From positions 1 through 5,200 of the forward strand of contig CAIKXW010000210.1 of the NCBI GenBank assembly GCA_903831485.1: a stretch of 5,200 bases of DNA, read 5' to 3'. Positions 1 to 5,185 of the stretch are shown piece after piece. Source of the DNA: an uncultured Alphaproteobacteria bacterium. Lineage in GTDB: Bacteria; Pseudomonadota; Alphaproteobacteria; Caulobacterales; Hyphomonadaceae. Positions within the stretch are counted from its first letter, which is position 1, and every line of letters starts with the position of its first letter. A model generated the notes under the pieces. The model ran no database searches, was not told the DNA's origin, and worked only from the letters and a program-made list of their open reading frames with translations. The position numbers were made by a program, and so were the translations under genes.

Positions 1-327
1 CACCATGCCGGTGAACATGAAGAGGCTCGAGATGATGCCCCATGTGATCATGATGCGCGCCATCCAGATGCGCGCGCCGACCTTGCGGAGAATGAGATTG
101 CTCGGCACTTCGAACACGAAGTAGCCGATGAAGAAGATGCCTGCGCCAAAGCCGTAGATGGCGTCTGAAAATCCGAGATCATCCGCCATCTGCAGCTTGG
201 CGAATCCGACATTCACGCGGTCGAGAAAGGCGACGATGTAGCCGAGAAAGAGCAGGGGAACGATGCGCCAGGCGATCTTGCGAAAGGTCGCGGCATCGCT
301 GGGCGCAGCAGGGCTGGCGTCACTCAT
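1..327 (-). CDS. MFS transporter, anion:cation symporter (ACS) family, N-terminal part
   Basis: This is the first 109 codons of an inner-membrane secondary transporter; the stop lies beyond the left edge, so no stop-to-stop frame exists in the window. The start ATG (complement of 325-327) has a strong purine-rich Shine-Dalgarno sequence, GGGGGAG, about 6 nt upstream. Three hydrophobic segments are visible at about residues 21-35, 57-74 and 88-105. Between the first and second lies FLDRVNVGFAK with the D36-R37-x-N39 signature typical of the ACS family (phthalate, tartrate, glucarate and other organic-acid permeases). EVPSNLILRKVGARIW after the second segment is the usual cytoplasmic loop 2-3 motif of that family. 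The substrate cannot be read from this fragment; family members usually import sugar acids or other carboxylates with protons. A family member is about 430 residues, so three quarters is missing. The gene is divergent from mmcB and no functional link is evident. Confidence 0.9.
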   Translation of the reverse strand, partial: MSDASPAAPSDAATFRKIAWRIVPLLFLGYIVAFLDRVNVGFAKLQMADDLGFSDAIYGFGAGIFFIGYFVFEVPSNLILRKVGARIWMARIMITWGIISSLFMFTGMV

Positions 328-465
328 GGTCGTCTCCCCCGGCGTTGTCCGCCTCTGGCCGTTTCTTGTTTTCCCCAGCAGCATTCAAATTTCGCCGCCC
401 GTCAATTCGCGTTGCCCTGTTCGCGTCGCGGCGCCATAAACCGGTACGTATCAGGAACGGGCCCT
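328..465. promoter_or_regulatory. Divergent upstream region shared by the transporter and mmcB
   Basis: This 138-bp region separates two divergent starts, so both promoters must lie in it or inside the flanking genes. A TTGACG hexamer on the minus strand (complement of 400-405) is a reasonable -35 for the transporter gene, but no good -10 sits 16-18 bp from it. On the plus strand AGGAA at 453-457 is the ribosome binding site of mmcB. I looked for the alphaproteobacterial LexA box (GTTC-N7-GTTC) because some mmcB genes are SOS genes, and found none here. Confidence 0.4.
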
Positions 466-963
466 ATGTCGGCAGCCATAGCCTCAATGCCTTCGCAGTC
501 GTTTGGCGATCCTTTACCGACAGGGCGTGCTGCCGCGATCGTCCGCGGCGTGGAGCTGATGTTCGCGGAGCTGGGCCTGGCCTCGCTGAGGGAAGTGGGG
601 CTGGCTAATGGCCGCCGTGCAGACCTGATGGCGGTGGGACGGCGCGGCGAAATCGTGATCGTCGAGGTGAAGTCCTGCCTGCAGGATTTCCGAACGGACC
701 AGAAATGGCCTGAGTACGCGTCCTACTGCGACCGGTTCTATTTCGCGATCGATTGCGACTTTCCGAAGGAGCGCATTCCGGAGACGTGCGGCCTGCTGGT
801 CTGCGACGGGTTTGGCGGCGCGATGTTGCGCGAGAGTGAGGCTGCGCCATTGTCGGGCGGACGGCGCAAGGCGGTGACGCTATCATTTGCGCGGCTTGCG
901 GCGGCACGGCTCATGCGTGTGGGCGAACGGGGGCCGGCTGAGGCCGAGCCCGCCATCGACTAG
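466..963 (+). CDS. mmcB: MmcB family DNA repair protein (PD-(D/E)XK nuclease fold)
   Basis: This 165-residue protein matches the alphaproteobacterial MmcB family, named for mitomycin C resistance in Caulobacter and thought to act with nucleotide excision repair as an endonuclease-like protein. The PD-(D/E)XK core is visible: helix with E43, then GRRADLMAV (D53), then the strand EIVIVEVKS with E67-V-K69. The family block DFRTDQKWPEYASYCDRFYFAID follows at about 74-96, and the strand ETCGLLVCD at 106-114. D53, E67 and K69 are the predicted metal-binding and catalytic residues. I chose ATG 466 because AGGAA ends 8 nt before it and the extra residues from an in-frame TTG at 412 do not resemble the family. 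The C-terminal 20 residues are low-complexity. It is probably co-transcribed with the next gene, 12 bp downstream. Family assignment is from sequence recognition; activity is inferred. Confidence 0.88.
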   Translation: MSAAIASMPSQSFGDPLPTGRAAAIVRGVELMFAELGLASLREVGLANGRRADLMAVGRRGEIVIVEVKSCLQDFRTDQKWPEYASYCDRFYFAIDCDFPKERIPETCGLLVCDGFGGAMLRESEAAPLSGGRRKAVTLSFARLAAARLMRVGERGPAEAEPAID

Positions 964-975
964 GTCCTGATCGCA

Positions 976-1497
976 ATGCCCCTGCAGTATCCCATCGCCA
1001 GCAATGCCCGTGACGCGCTCGACGCCGAGGGTGGCGCGCGCACGATGGGAGAAGCGCGCGAGATGGCGAAGGGGGCGGTAACGCTGGTGATCGACTGGGT
1101 GCGCCCGCAACCCGCCGAGCGCGAGGCCGTGCAGGCGAAGGCGGAGGCGGGTGTCGCGCGCGGCTTCGTGCAGCTCTACGAGGACGCCAAAGGGCAGCCG
1201 GTGATCGCCGTCTCCTATTGGAAGCCGGACCGGGCAGGCGGAGCAAAGCCGAAAAAGGCGAAGGCGAGGCCCGAAAAGCCGCCGGCTCCGGTCGAAGATC
1301 ACACCGACGATCTCTACTTCACCAAGCCCGGGGTGAAGGCGAAGCGGAAACCGAAAGTGCCGAACCCCAACCAGCTCGACCTGTTCGGTCCCGACCAGAA
1401 GGGCGCGGAACATCCCGATCCCCACAACCCGGGCGTGGTCATCGTTGACGAGGAAGGCGATGGCGCGTCATTCGGCGGCGTCGATCAGTCCAGCTAA
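976..1497 (+). CDS. Protein of unknown family with a consensus beta-clamp-binding motif
   Basis: I do not recognise this 173-residue protein. Residues 1-83 look folded: a helix-rich start, a strand AVTLVIDWV (34-42), a helical segment REAVQAKAEAGVARGF (49-64), and strands FVQLYED and PVIAVSYWK (64-83). Residues 84-128 are rich in lysine, proline and alanine and look disordered, apart from a short DDLYFTKPGVK segment (111-121). Then comes NPNQLDLFGPDQ, in which Q133-L-D-L-F137 exactly fits the QL(S/D)LF consensus by which polymerases and repair proteins bind the DnaN sliding clamp. The rest is acidic and glycine-rich. A motif at the end of a basic, flexible tail is how clamp-binding proteins usually present it. 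The gene starts 12 bp after mmcB with only a weak AGGT upstream (962-965), so translation may depend on coupling. A role in replication-linked repair beside MmcB is inference; a chance motif is possible. Confidence 0.8.
   Translation: MPLQYPIASNARDALDAEGGARTMGEAREMAKGAVTLVIDWVRPQPAEREAVQAKAEAGVARGFVQLYEDAKGQPVIAVSYWKPDRAGGAKPKKAKARPEKPPAPVEDHTDDLYFTKPGVKAKRKPKVPNPNQLDLFGPDQKGAEHPDPHNPGVVIVDEEGDGASFGGVDQSS
1372..1386 (+). other. Predicted beta-clamp-binding pentapeptide QLDLF
   Basis: These five codons encode Gln-Leu-Asp-Leu-Phe, residues 133-137 of the protein of unknown family. They match the bacterial sliding-clamp-binding consensus QL(S/D)LF. Flanking prolines and glycine (PNPN before, GP after) suggest an exposed extended segment. 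Binding itself is inferred. Confidence 0.5.
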
Positions 1498-1582
1498 GCG
1501 CTTCACGTTCGTTGCGCGACGTGCGTACAAGCGTGGGCCGCGAGAACAGCCTGCGGCTGGCGAAACCTAGCGACCGGATGGG
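1498..1582. other. Intergenic gap before the sigma factor gene, with a small hairpin
   Basis: The promoter of the sigma gene should be in these 85 bp or in the end of the upstream gene, but I could not find a convincing -35/-10 pair of either the housekeeping or the ECF type. CAGCC-TGC-GGCTG at 1547-1559 is a perfect 5-bp stem with a 3-nt loop. It lacks a following T-run, so it is a poor candidate for an intrinsic terminator of the mmcB pair. Confidence 0.3.
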
Positions 1583-2176
1583 ATGGGCGGCAAAGGCATC
1601 AGCAAGCCTGCTGGCGAAACGCTTGGCGATGCCGAGCGTACCCGCTTTGCGGATCTGCTAGTCGACGTAGCGGAACGGCAGGATCGCGACGCGTTTGCGG
1701 AGCTTTTCGCCTATTATGCGCCGCGCGTTAAGTCCTACCTGCTGCGGCTCGGGGCCGACGGTGCGCTGGCGGAGGAAATCTCTCAGGACGTGATGGTTAC
1801 GGTCTGGCGCAAGGCGGCGTTGTTCGACCGCGCGCAGGCATCCGTCTCGACCTGGATTTTCCGTATCGCAAGGAATCGCCGGATCGACCTGTTCCGGCGG
1901 TCTAAAAAACCTGAACTCGATCCGGAGGAGGAAATGATCCTCCCGTCCGGCGTCGAGGCGCCTGATGCCCGCATTGAAGCCATGGAAACCGAAGCGCGGG
2001 TCCGCGCTGCGATGAAGGACCTGCCCGAAGAGCAGGTTCTCCTTCTGAAGCTGGCGTTTTACGAAGGGTTGTCCCACAGCGAAATCGCGGCCCGGCTGGG
2101 CGCGCCACTGGGGACGGTGAAGTCGAGAATCCGCCTGGCATTTGCAAAGATGAAGGTGCGGCTCGGCGATGAATGA
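1583..2176 (+). CDS. ECF sigma factor of the RpoE/ChrR-associated type (ECF11-like)
   Basis: This 197-residue protein directs RNA polymerase to stress promoters. Sigma region 2 spans about residues 37-108, including AFAELFAYYAPRVKSYL (region 2.1), AEEISQDVMVTVWRKAALFD (2.2) and STWIFRIARNRRIDLFRR (2.3-2.4, promoter melting and -10 recognition). Region 4 spans about 138-192, with DLPEEQVLLLKLAFYEGLSHSEIAARLG and the helix-turn-helix GAPLGTVKSRIRLAF that reads the -35. There is no extra C-terminal domain. The sequence closely resembles the Rhodobacter RpoE group, which controls the singlet-oxygen response with a ChrR partner, and a ChrR-like gene follows directly. The start ATG has only a weak GGATGGG upstream; another ATG at 1578 is out of frame. 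The stop codon lies in ATGAATGA, overlapping two ATGs. Sigma family confidence is high; the inducing signal is inferred from relatives. Confidence 0.93.
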   Translation: MGGKGISKPAGETLGDAERTRFADLLVDVAERQDRDAFAELFAYYAPRVKSYLLRLGADGALAEEISQDVMVTVWRKAALFDRAQASVSTWIFRIARNRRIDLFRRSKKPELDPEEEMILPSGVEAPDARIEAMETEARVRAAMKDLPEEQVLLLKLAFYEGLSHSEIAARLGAPLGTVKSRIRLAFAKMKVRLGDE

Positions 2177-2222
2177 GGTCGACGTGATCCGCTGGGGAAA
2201 CGCACGCGTATCATTCGCATGA
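2169..2222 (+). other. Possible 17-codon translational-coupling leader ORF
   Basis: An ATG at 2169 overlaps the end of the sigma gene and opens a 17-codon frame (MNEVDVIRWGNARVSFA) ending at TGA 2220-2222, five bases before the GTG proposed as the anti-sigma start. The ATGAATGA overlap is what one usually sees where the anti-sigma gene itself begins, but here neither overlapping ATG reads into it: the second (2173) stops after four codons at TGA 2185. It could carry ribosomes across the gap by termination-reinitiation, or be a remnant of an older overlap. Confidence 0.2.
2185..2214 (+). promoter_or_regulatory. Candidate RpoE/ECF11-type promoter inside the operon (TGATCC-N18-TATCAT)
   Basis: TGATCC at 2185-2190 is followed after exactly 18 bases by TATCAT at 2209-2214. 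From memory, the Rhodobacter RpoE promoter has a TGATC(C)-like -35 and a TA-rich -10 at about this spacing. The element lies in the 50-bp gap between the sigma and anti-sigma genes, so it would give feedback transcription of the anti-sigma gene and possibly rsmB. Transcription from it would begin near 2221, leaving almost no leader before GTG 2227 but about 27 nt before ATG 2248. The only other plus-strand TGATCC I noticed (1935) lies inside the sigma gene and has no TA-type -10. Confidence 0.35.
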
Positions 2223-2226
2223 CGGG

Positions 2227-2892
2227 GTGTGTCTGACGGATGCGGAGATGATTAAGGTCAGCCGGCAAACTGAACTGGACGAGTCGACCCGTGCCGCACT
2301 GGCTTCGGGCAGGGCGGAGCCTGCACTCGATCTTTTCGTGGATATCCTCATGAAAATGAGGGGCATCTCCGATTCCGAGGGCGAGGTCATTTCCGGTGTC
2401 GCGCTTGAATTGGACGCGGTCGCAGATATGTCCGCGGACGCGCTGGCCATGGCGTTCGCTGCGATCGAGCGCGGCGGCGCGGCCCCCAAACGCGCGTTGG
2501 CTTATCCCGAGCTGGCCGGATTGCCGCCCAGACTGCGCGAGGCGATCGCGTCAGCCGAAAGCCGGACAGGCTGGAAGACGATCGGCCTTGGCATACGCAG
2601 CCTCGATCTGGGCGCGCCCGGCGCACTGAAGGCCGAGATCATCAGGGTCGCCCCTGGTACGACGGTGCCGCGGCATACCCACAAGGGGCGCGAGCTGACG
2701 CTGTGCATCCATGGAGAGTACATGGACAGCGGGGCGGTCTATGGTCCCGGCGACTTCTCGATCCGGGATGCAAGCATCCATCATGAGCCCGAGGCTCTGG
2801 CTGGCGCCCCCGCCTATGCCCTGGCGGTCACCGACGCGGGCCTCAAGTTCGATGGCCTGCTGGGCGTGTTCCAGAAGCTGTTTGGTCTCTAG
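2227..2892 (+). CDS. ChrR-like anti-sigma factor with cupin domain and a zinc-less N-terminal domain
   Basis: This 221-residue protein should hold the adjacent sigma factor inactive until a stress signal. The C-terminal half (about 115-221) is a ChrR-type cupin: EIIRVAPGTTVPRHTHKGRE followed by YGPGDFSIRDASIHHEP. It keeps the family's metal ligands H150, H152, E156 and probably H186. The N-terminal half aligns in helical pattern and length with the anti-sigma domain of ChrR (LDESTRAALASG, then PALDLFVDILMKMRG). However, the ligands of the H...HxxxCxxC zinc site are absent; by alignment the last three become L41, R45 and S48. No histidine occurs before H150 and the only cysteine there is C2. 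No frameshift alternative restores them, because the other two frames are soon closed by stops. The start is uncertain: GTG 2227 is the first in-frame start after the TGA at 2185, and ATG 2248 would remove seven residues. Neither has a good ribosome binding site. Confidence 0.85.
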   Translation: MCLTDAEMIKVSRQTELDESTRAALASGRAEPALDLFVDILMKMRGISDSEGEVISGVALELDAVADMSADALAMAFAAIERGGAAPKRALAYPELAGLPPRLREAIASAESRTGWKTIGLGIRSLDLGAPGALKAEIIRVAPGTTVPRHTHKGRELTLCIHGEYMDSGAVYGPGDFSIRDASIHHEPEALAGAPAYALAVTDAGLKFDGLLGVFQKLFGL

Positions 2893-2955
2893 CACGGCGC
2901 TGTCGCTTCTGCGCGCTGCGTGACAGGCGCGCACCGAACCGCTACCAGCCCCGGC

Positions 2956-4311
2956 ATGCCGCCTGCGCCAGCCCAGTCCCCGACGCCCACTGCCGGATGG
3001 CAAAGCCGGCTTGCGGCCGGCGAACTCGTGCTTGCCTCCGTGGATGGCAAGGCAGACTTCGATGCCGCAATGGATGCAAGCCGGGCCTTCAACCGGCTTG
3101 AAGGTCCCGACCGGGGCTTCGCGCGCGCCATGGCGGGCGCGGCGTTGCGTGGTCTCGGCCGCATCGACTGGGCGCTTGGCGGCATGGTGCAGCGGCCGCT
3201 TGCCGACATAGAGCCGCCCCTGCGCGCCTTGCTGCGTGTGGGCGCAGCGCAGCTCTGGATGCTCGGCGTGGCTGAGCACGCAGCGGTGTCGGCAACGGTC
3301 GAAGCGGCCAGGCAATGGCATGAGGCTCGCCGTGGGGGAGGTCTGATCAATGCGGTGCTGCGGCGCGCCGCACGCGAGCGCGATGCGTGGGAGAACGCCC
3401 CCGTCACGTCAGTGTGGCCCGACTGGCTGGCGGCGAAACTGAAGTCGGCGATCGGCGCAGACCGCGCCGAGGCCATGGCGCTTGCCCAGCTTCAAGAGCC
3501 GCCGATCGATCTCACCTTGCGTGAGGGGGTCGACGCCGCCGTGTGGGCCGAACGTCTCGAGGCGAACATCCTTCCCGGCGGCTCGTTGCGGCTTCATGGC
3601 GGCGGCGCGATCGCAAATCTGCCGGGCTATGCCGAGGGCGCCTGGTGGGTGCAGGATTCGGCGGCAGCCCTTGCGGCGCGCCTGCTCGGCGATGTGCGCG
3701 GGATGGCTGTGGCGGATATCTGCGCGGCGCCCGGCGGCAAGGCGATGCAGCTCGCAGCGATGGGCGCGAAACTCACTGCAGTCGATCTCTCGTCCCAGCG
3801 CGTCGCCCGCTTGCGGCAGAACGTCGAGCGCGCGCGCCTGCCAGTACAGATCGTCGAGGCCGACGCCCGCATCTGGCGCCCTGCAGAGCCGCTTGATGCT
3901 GTGTTGCTCGATGCGCCGTGCTCGGCGCTTGGCACCATTCGCCGGCATCCCGAGGGTGTGTGGCGACGCGACCCGCGCGACTTCGTCCGCTTCCCTGCCG
4001 TGCAGCGCGCGCTGCTCGACGCCGCTGGCGAGATGCTCAGGCCTGGCGGCCGGCTCGTCTATGCGGTCTGCACGCCGACGCCTGAAGAGGGAGTTGAAGT
4101 TGTTGAAGCTGCCATCGCGGGAGGCGGGTGGCGGCGCGTTGCGGTCGCTGCCGCGGAGGCTCCCGGCTTTGAGACTTCGTTAACCATGCAGGGAGATGTG
4201 CTCACACTGACCCACCCCCGGCGTGATGCGAAAGACGCGCTCGATGCGGAAAGCGAAACTGCATCCGCCGGCGCCGATGCTTTTTTCATCGCGCGCCTTG
4301 AACGGGTCTGA
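2956..4311 (+). CDS. rsmB: 16S rRNA (cytosine-967-C5)-methyltransferase, RsmB/NOP family
   Basis: This enzyme transfers a methyl group from S-adenosylmethionine to C967 of 16S rRNA. From ATG 2956 it is 451 residues, slightly longer than E. coli RsmB (429). The N-terminal NusB-like RNA-binding domain spans about 15-145, with DRGFARAMAGAALRGLGRID, PPLRALLRVGAAQLWML, EHAAVSATVEAA and GLINAVLRR. The methyltransferase fold follows with motif I ADICAAPGGKAMQLA (D254 to K262, SAM binding), AVDLSSQRVARL, motif IV LLDAPCSALGTIRRHPEG (C322) and motif VI GGRLVYAVCTPTPEEG (C372). Both cysteines of the two-cysteine RNA m5C mechanism are present; C372 should be the nucleophile. An in-frame GTG at 2920 would add 12 residues; neither start has a clear Shine-Dalgarno sequence, and I prefer the ATG. 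It follows the anti-sigma gene by 63 bp on the same strand and could share its transcript. Confidence 0.93.
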   Translation: MPPAPAQSPTPTAGWQSRLAAGELVLASVDGKADFDAAMDASRAFNRLEGPDRGFARAMAGAALRGLGRIDWALGGMVQRPLADIEPPLRALLRVGAAQLWMLGVAEHAAVSATVEAARQWHEARRGGGLINAVLRRAARERDAWENAPVTSVWPDWLAAKLKSAIGADRAEAMALAQLQEPPIDLTLREGVDAAVWAERLEANILPGGSLRLHGGGAIANLPGYAEGAWWVQDSAAALAARLLGDVRGMAVADICAAPGGKAMQLAAMGAKLTAVDLSSQRVARLRQNVERARLPVQIVEADARIWRPAEPLDAVLLDAPCSALGTIRRHPEGVWRRDPRDFVRFPAVQRALLDAAGEMLRPGGRLVYAVCTPTPEEGVEVVEAAIAGGGWRRVAVAAAEAPGFETSLTMQGDVLTLTHPRRDAKDALDAESETASAGADAFFIARLERV

Positions 4312-4413
4312 GCGGATCGCCATTCCCAGCCGTGTCGGGATACGGACGAACCGGGCTCTGGGCGCCTTCCGTGAGAAGTTGCCACATTCCTGCCTTCGAT
4401 AAGCGACGAATGC

Positions 4414-4438
4414 GAACCATTGGGTTCAGCGTCGGTTC
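4414..4438 (+). promoter_or_regulatory. LexA (SOS) box-like direct repeat GTTC-N7-GTTC with overlapping dyad
   Basis: GTTC at 4424-4427 and GTTC at 4435-4438 are separated by exactly seven bases (AGCGTCG), which is the alphaproteobacterial LexA operator. The repeat is longer than the minimum: GGTTCAG occurs at 4423-4429 and 4434-4440. It is the only match I found on either strand of this window. The left half is also one arm of a dyad, GAACC-ATTG-GGTTC (4414-4427). The element sits 70 bp before the lipoprotein start, where a repressor could overlap its promoter. No strong -35/-10 pair is evident to confirm this; TGATAG at 4448-4453 is a weak -10 candidate. Confidence 0.4.
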
Positions 4439-4465
4439 AGTCGTTTCTGATAGACAGTGTGTGTA

Positions 4466-4493
4466 GGGACGGGTCCTCCCCCGATGCCGTCCC
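4466..4493 (+). promoter_or_regulatory. Hairpin in the leader just before the lipoprotein ribosome binding site
   Basis: GGGACGG (4466-4472) and CCGTCCC (4487-4493) form a perfect 7-bp stem with a 14-nt loop, ending three bases before the GGAG Shine-Dalgarno sequence at 4497-4500. There is no T-run, so it is unlikely to be a terminator. It could influence translation or stability of the leader, or be chance in GC-rich DNA. Confidence 0.3.
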
Positions 4494-4508
4494 GCCGGAG
4501 ATAACGAG

Positions 4509-5069
4509 ATGGACGCCATGTTCCACGCCCCCGCCGTCTCCTTCGCCCGCGCCAGCCTTGACGCGACCCGCCCGTCGGTCATCGCCAAGCCCTCCAAGGC
4601 CTTCGCGATCGCCTTCGCTGTGCTCGCCACGGCGCTCGCCGGATGCGCCAGCGGCCTCGGCGCCAACAGCTATGAAACTTCCCAGGCCGGCCGCGTTGCG
4701 CGTGTCGAGGAAGGCACGATCGTGGCGGCGCGTCCGATAACCATCGAAGCCCCGAACTCATCGGCAAAGATCGGCACGCTGGCCGGCGCCGCGCTTGGCG
4801 GCCTTGCCGGTTCAGAGATTGGCGGCGGCCACAAGGCCAACGCGGCCGGCGCCATCGGCGGCGCCGTACTCGGCGGCCTGGCCGGCAACGCCATCGGAAA
4901 GTCGGCTGGCGCCCAGCCGGGCTTCGCCTACACGATCCGCCTGCCGTCGGGCGAACTGGTCTCCGTCACGCAGGCCGGCGACTTCGCCATGCCAGCCGGC
5001 ACGCCGGTGCTGATCGAATACGGCGCCCGCGCCCGCGTAATCCCGCAGAACACGGCCTACGGCTACTGA
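4509..5069 (+). CDS. Glycine-zipper outer-membrane lipoprotein (SlyB / 17-kDa surface antigen type)
   Basis: This 186-residue protein has a type II signal peptide: hydrophobic core AFAIAFAVLATALAGC (31-46) with lipobox L43-A-G-C46, so C46 should be lipidated. Alanine at +2 favours sorting to the outer membrane. The mature part has a short polar section (TSQAGRVARVEEGTIVAARPITIE), then two near-identical glycine-zipper helices, AGAALGGLAGSEIGGG (92-107) and GGAVLGGLAGNAIGK (117-131), as in the glycine zipper 2TM family. A beta-rich C-terminal section (YTIRLPSGELVSVTQAG...VLIEYGARARVIP) resembles the SlyB-type tail. Such proteins help stabilise the envelope; the exact role here is unknown. GGAG at 4497-4500 lies 8 nt before ATG 4509, a good start. 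Oddly, about 30 residues precede the hydrophobic core, much longer than a normal lipoprotein n-region, and no closer start codon exists. The gene stands alone, with a possible SOS-type operator and a leader hairpin upstream. Confidence 0.88.
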   Translation: MDAMFHAPAVSFARASLDATRPSVIAKPSKAFAIAFAVLATALAGCASGLGANSYETSQAGRVARVEEGTIVAARPITIEAPNSSAKIGTLAGAALGGLAGSEIGGGHKANAAGAIGGAVLGGLAGNAIGKSAGAQPGFAYTIRLPSGELVSVTQAGDFAMPAGTPVLIEYGARARVIPQNTAYGY

Positions 5070-5185
5070 TCGGCGTCTGACCAATCAGGGTGCGCCTGAC
5101 CCCCTGCCAGCGGTAGCAGTCTCAGGGTCGGCCGATTGCCGTGCGACAGGTTGCGCGGCCGTTTGGGCGCTGCTAGGCCGATCTC
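5070..5185. other. Intergenic region after the lipoprotein gene
   Basis: No gene is evident in these 116 bp. TCAGG (5085-5089) and CCTGA (5095-5099) form a 5-bp stem with a 5-nt loop, 16 bases after the lipoprotein stop. It has no T-run, so it is only a weak terminator candidate. GGCCGAT occurs twice further on. Confidence 0.3.

Noticed and set aside
328..465. An SOS box controlling mmcB
   Set aside because: Single GTTC (419-422) and GAAC (455-458) half-sites occur, but none has a partner 11 bases away, so no GTTC-N7-GTTC is present.
883..1425. A long open frame antisense to mmcB and the next gene
   Set aside because: It is Arg/Leu/His-rich with no recognisable motif, and the plus-strand frames have clear family features and spacing. 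It is typical GC-rich antisense openness.
1547..1559. Intrinsic terminator after the mmcB pair
   Set aside because: The 5-bp stem is perfect but no T-run follows it.
2169..2450. A hidden zinc-binding HxxxCxxC anti-sigma motif in another frame
   Set aside because: The other two frames hit stops quickly and contain no such motif, so a simple frameshift does not explain the missing ligands.
3482..4183. A 233-codon plus-strand open frame and several antisense frames inside rsmB
   Set aside because: The RsmB frame contains all methyltransferase motifs in order; the others are Arg/Ser/Ala-rich shadows.
4312..4345. Intrinsic terminator after rsmB
   Set aside because: Only short imperfect pairings such as TCCC/GGGA are present, with no T-run.
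4781..4890. A DNA tandem repeat or mobile sequence in the lipoprotein gene
   Set aside because: The similarity reflects the two glycine-zipper helices of the protein family, not a separate repeat element.
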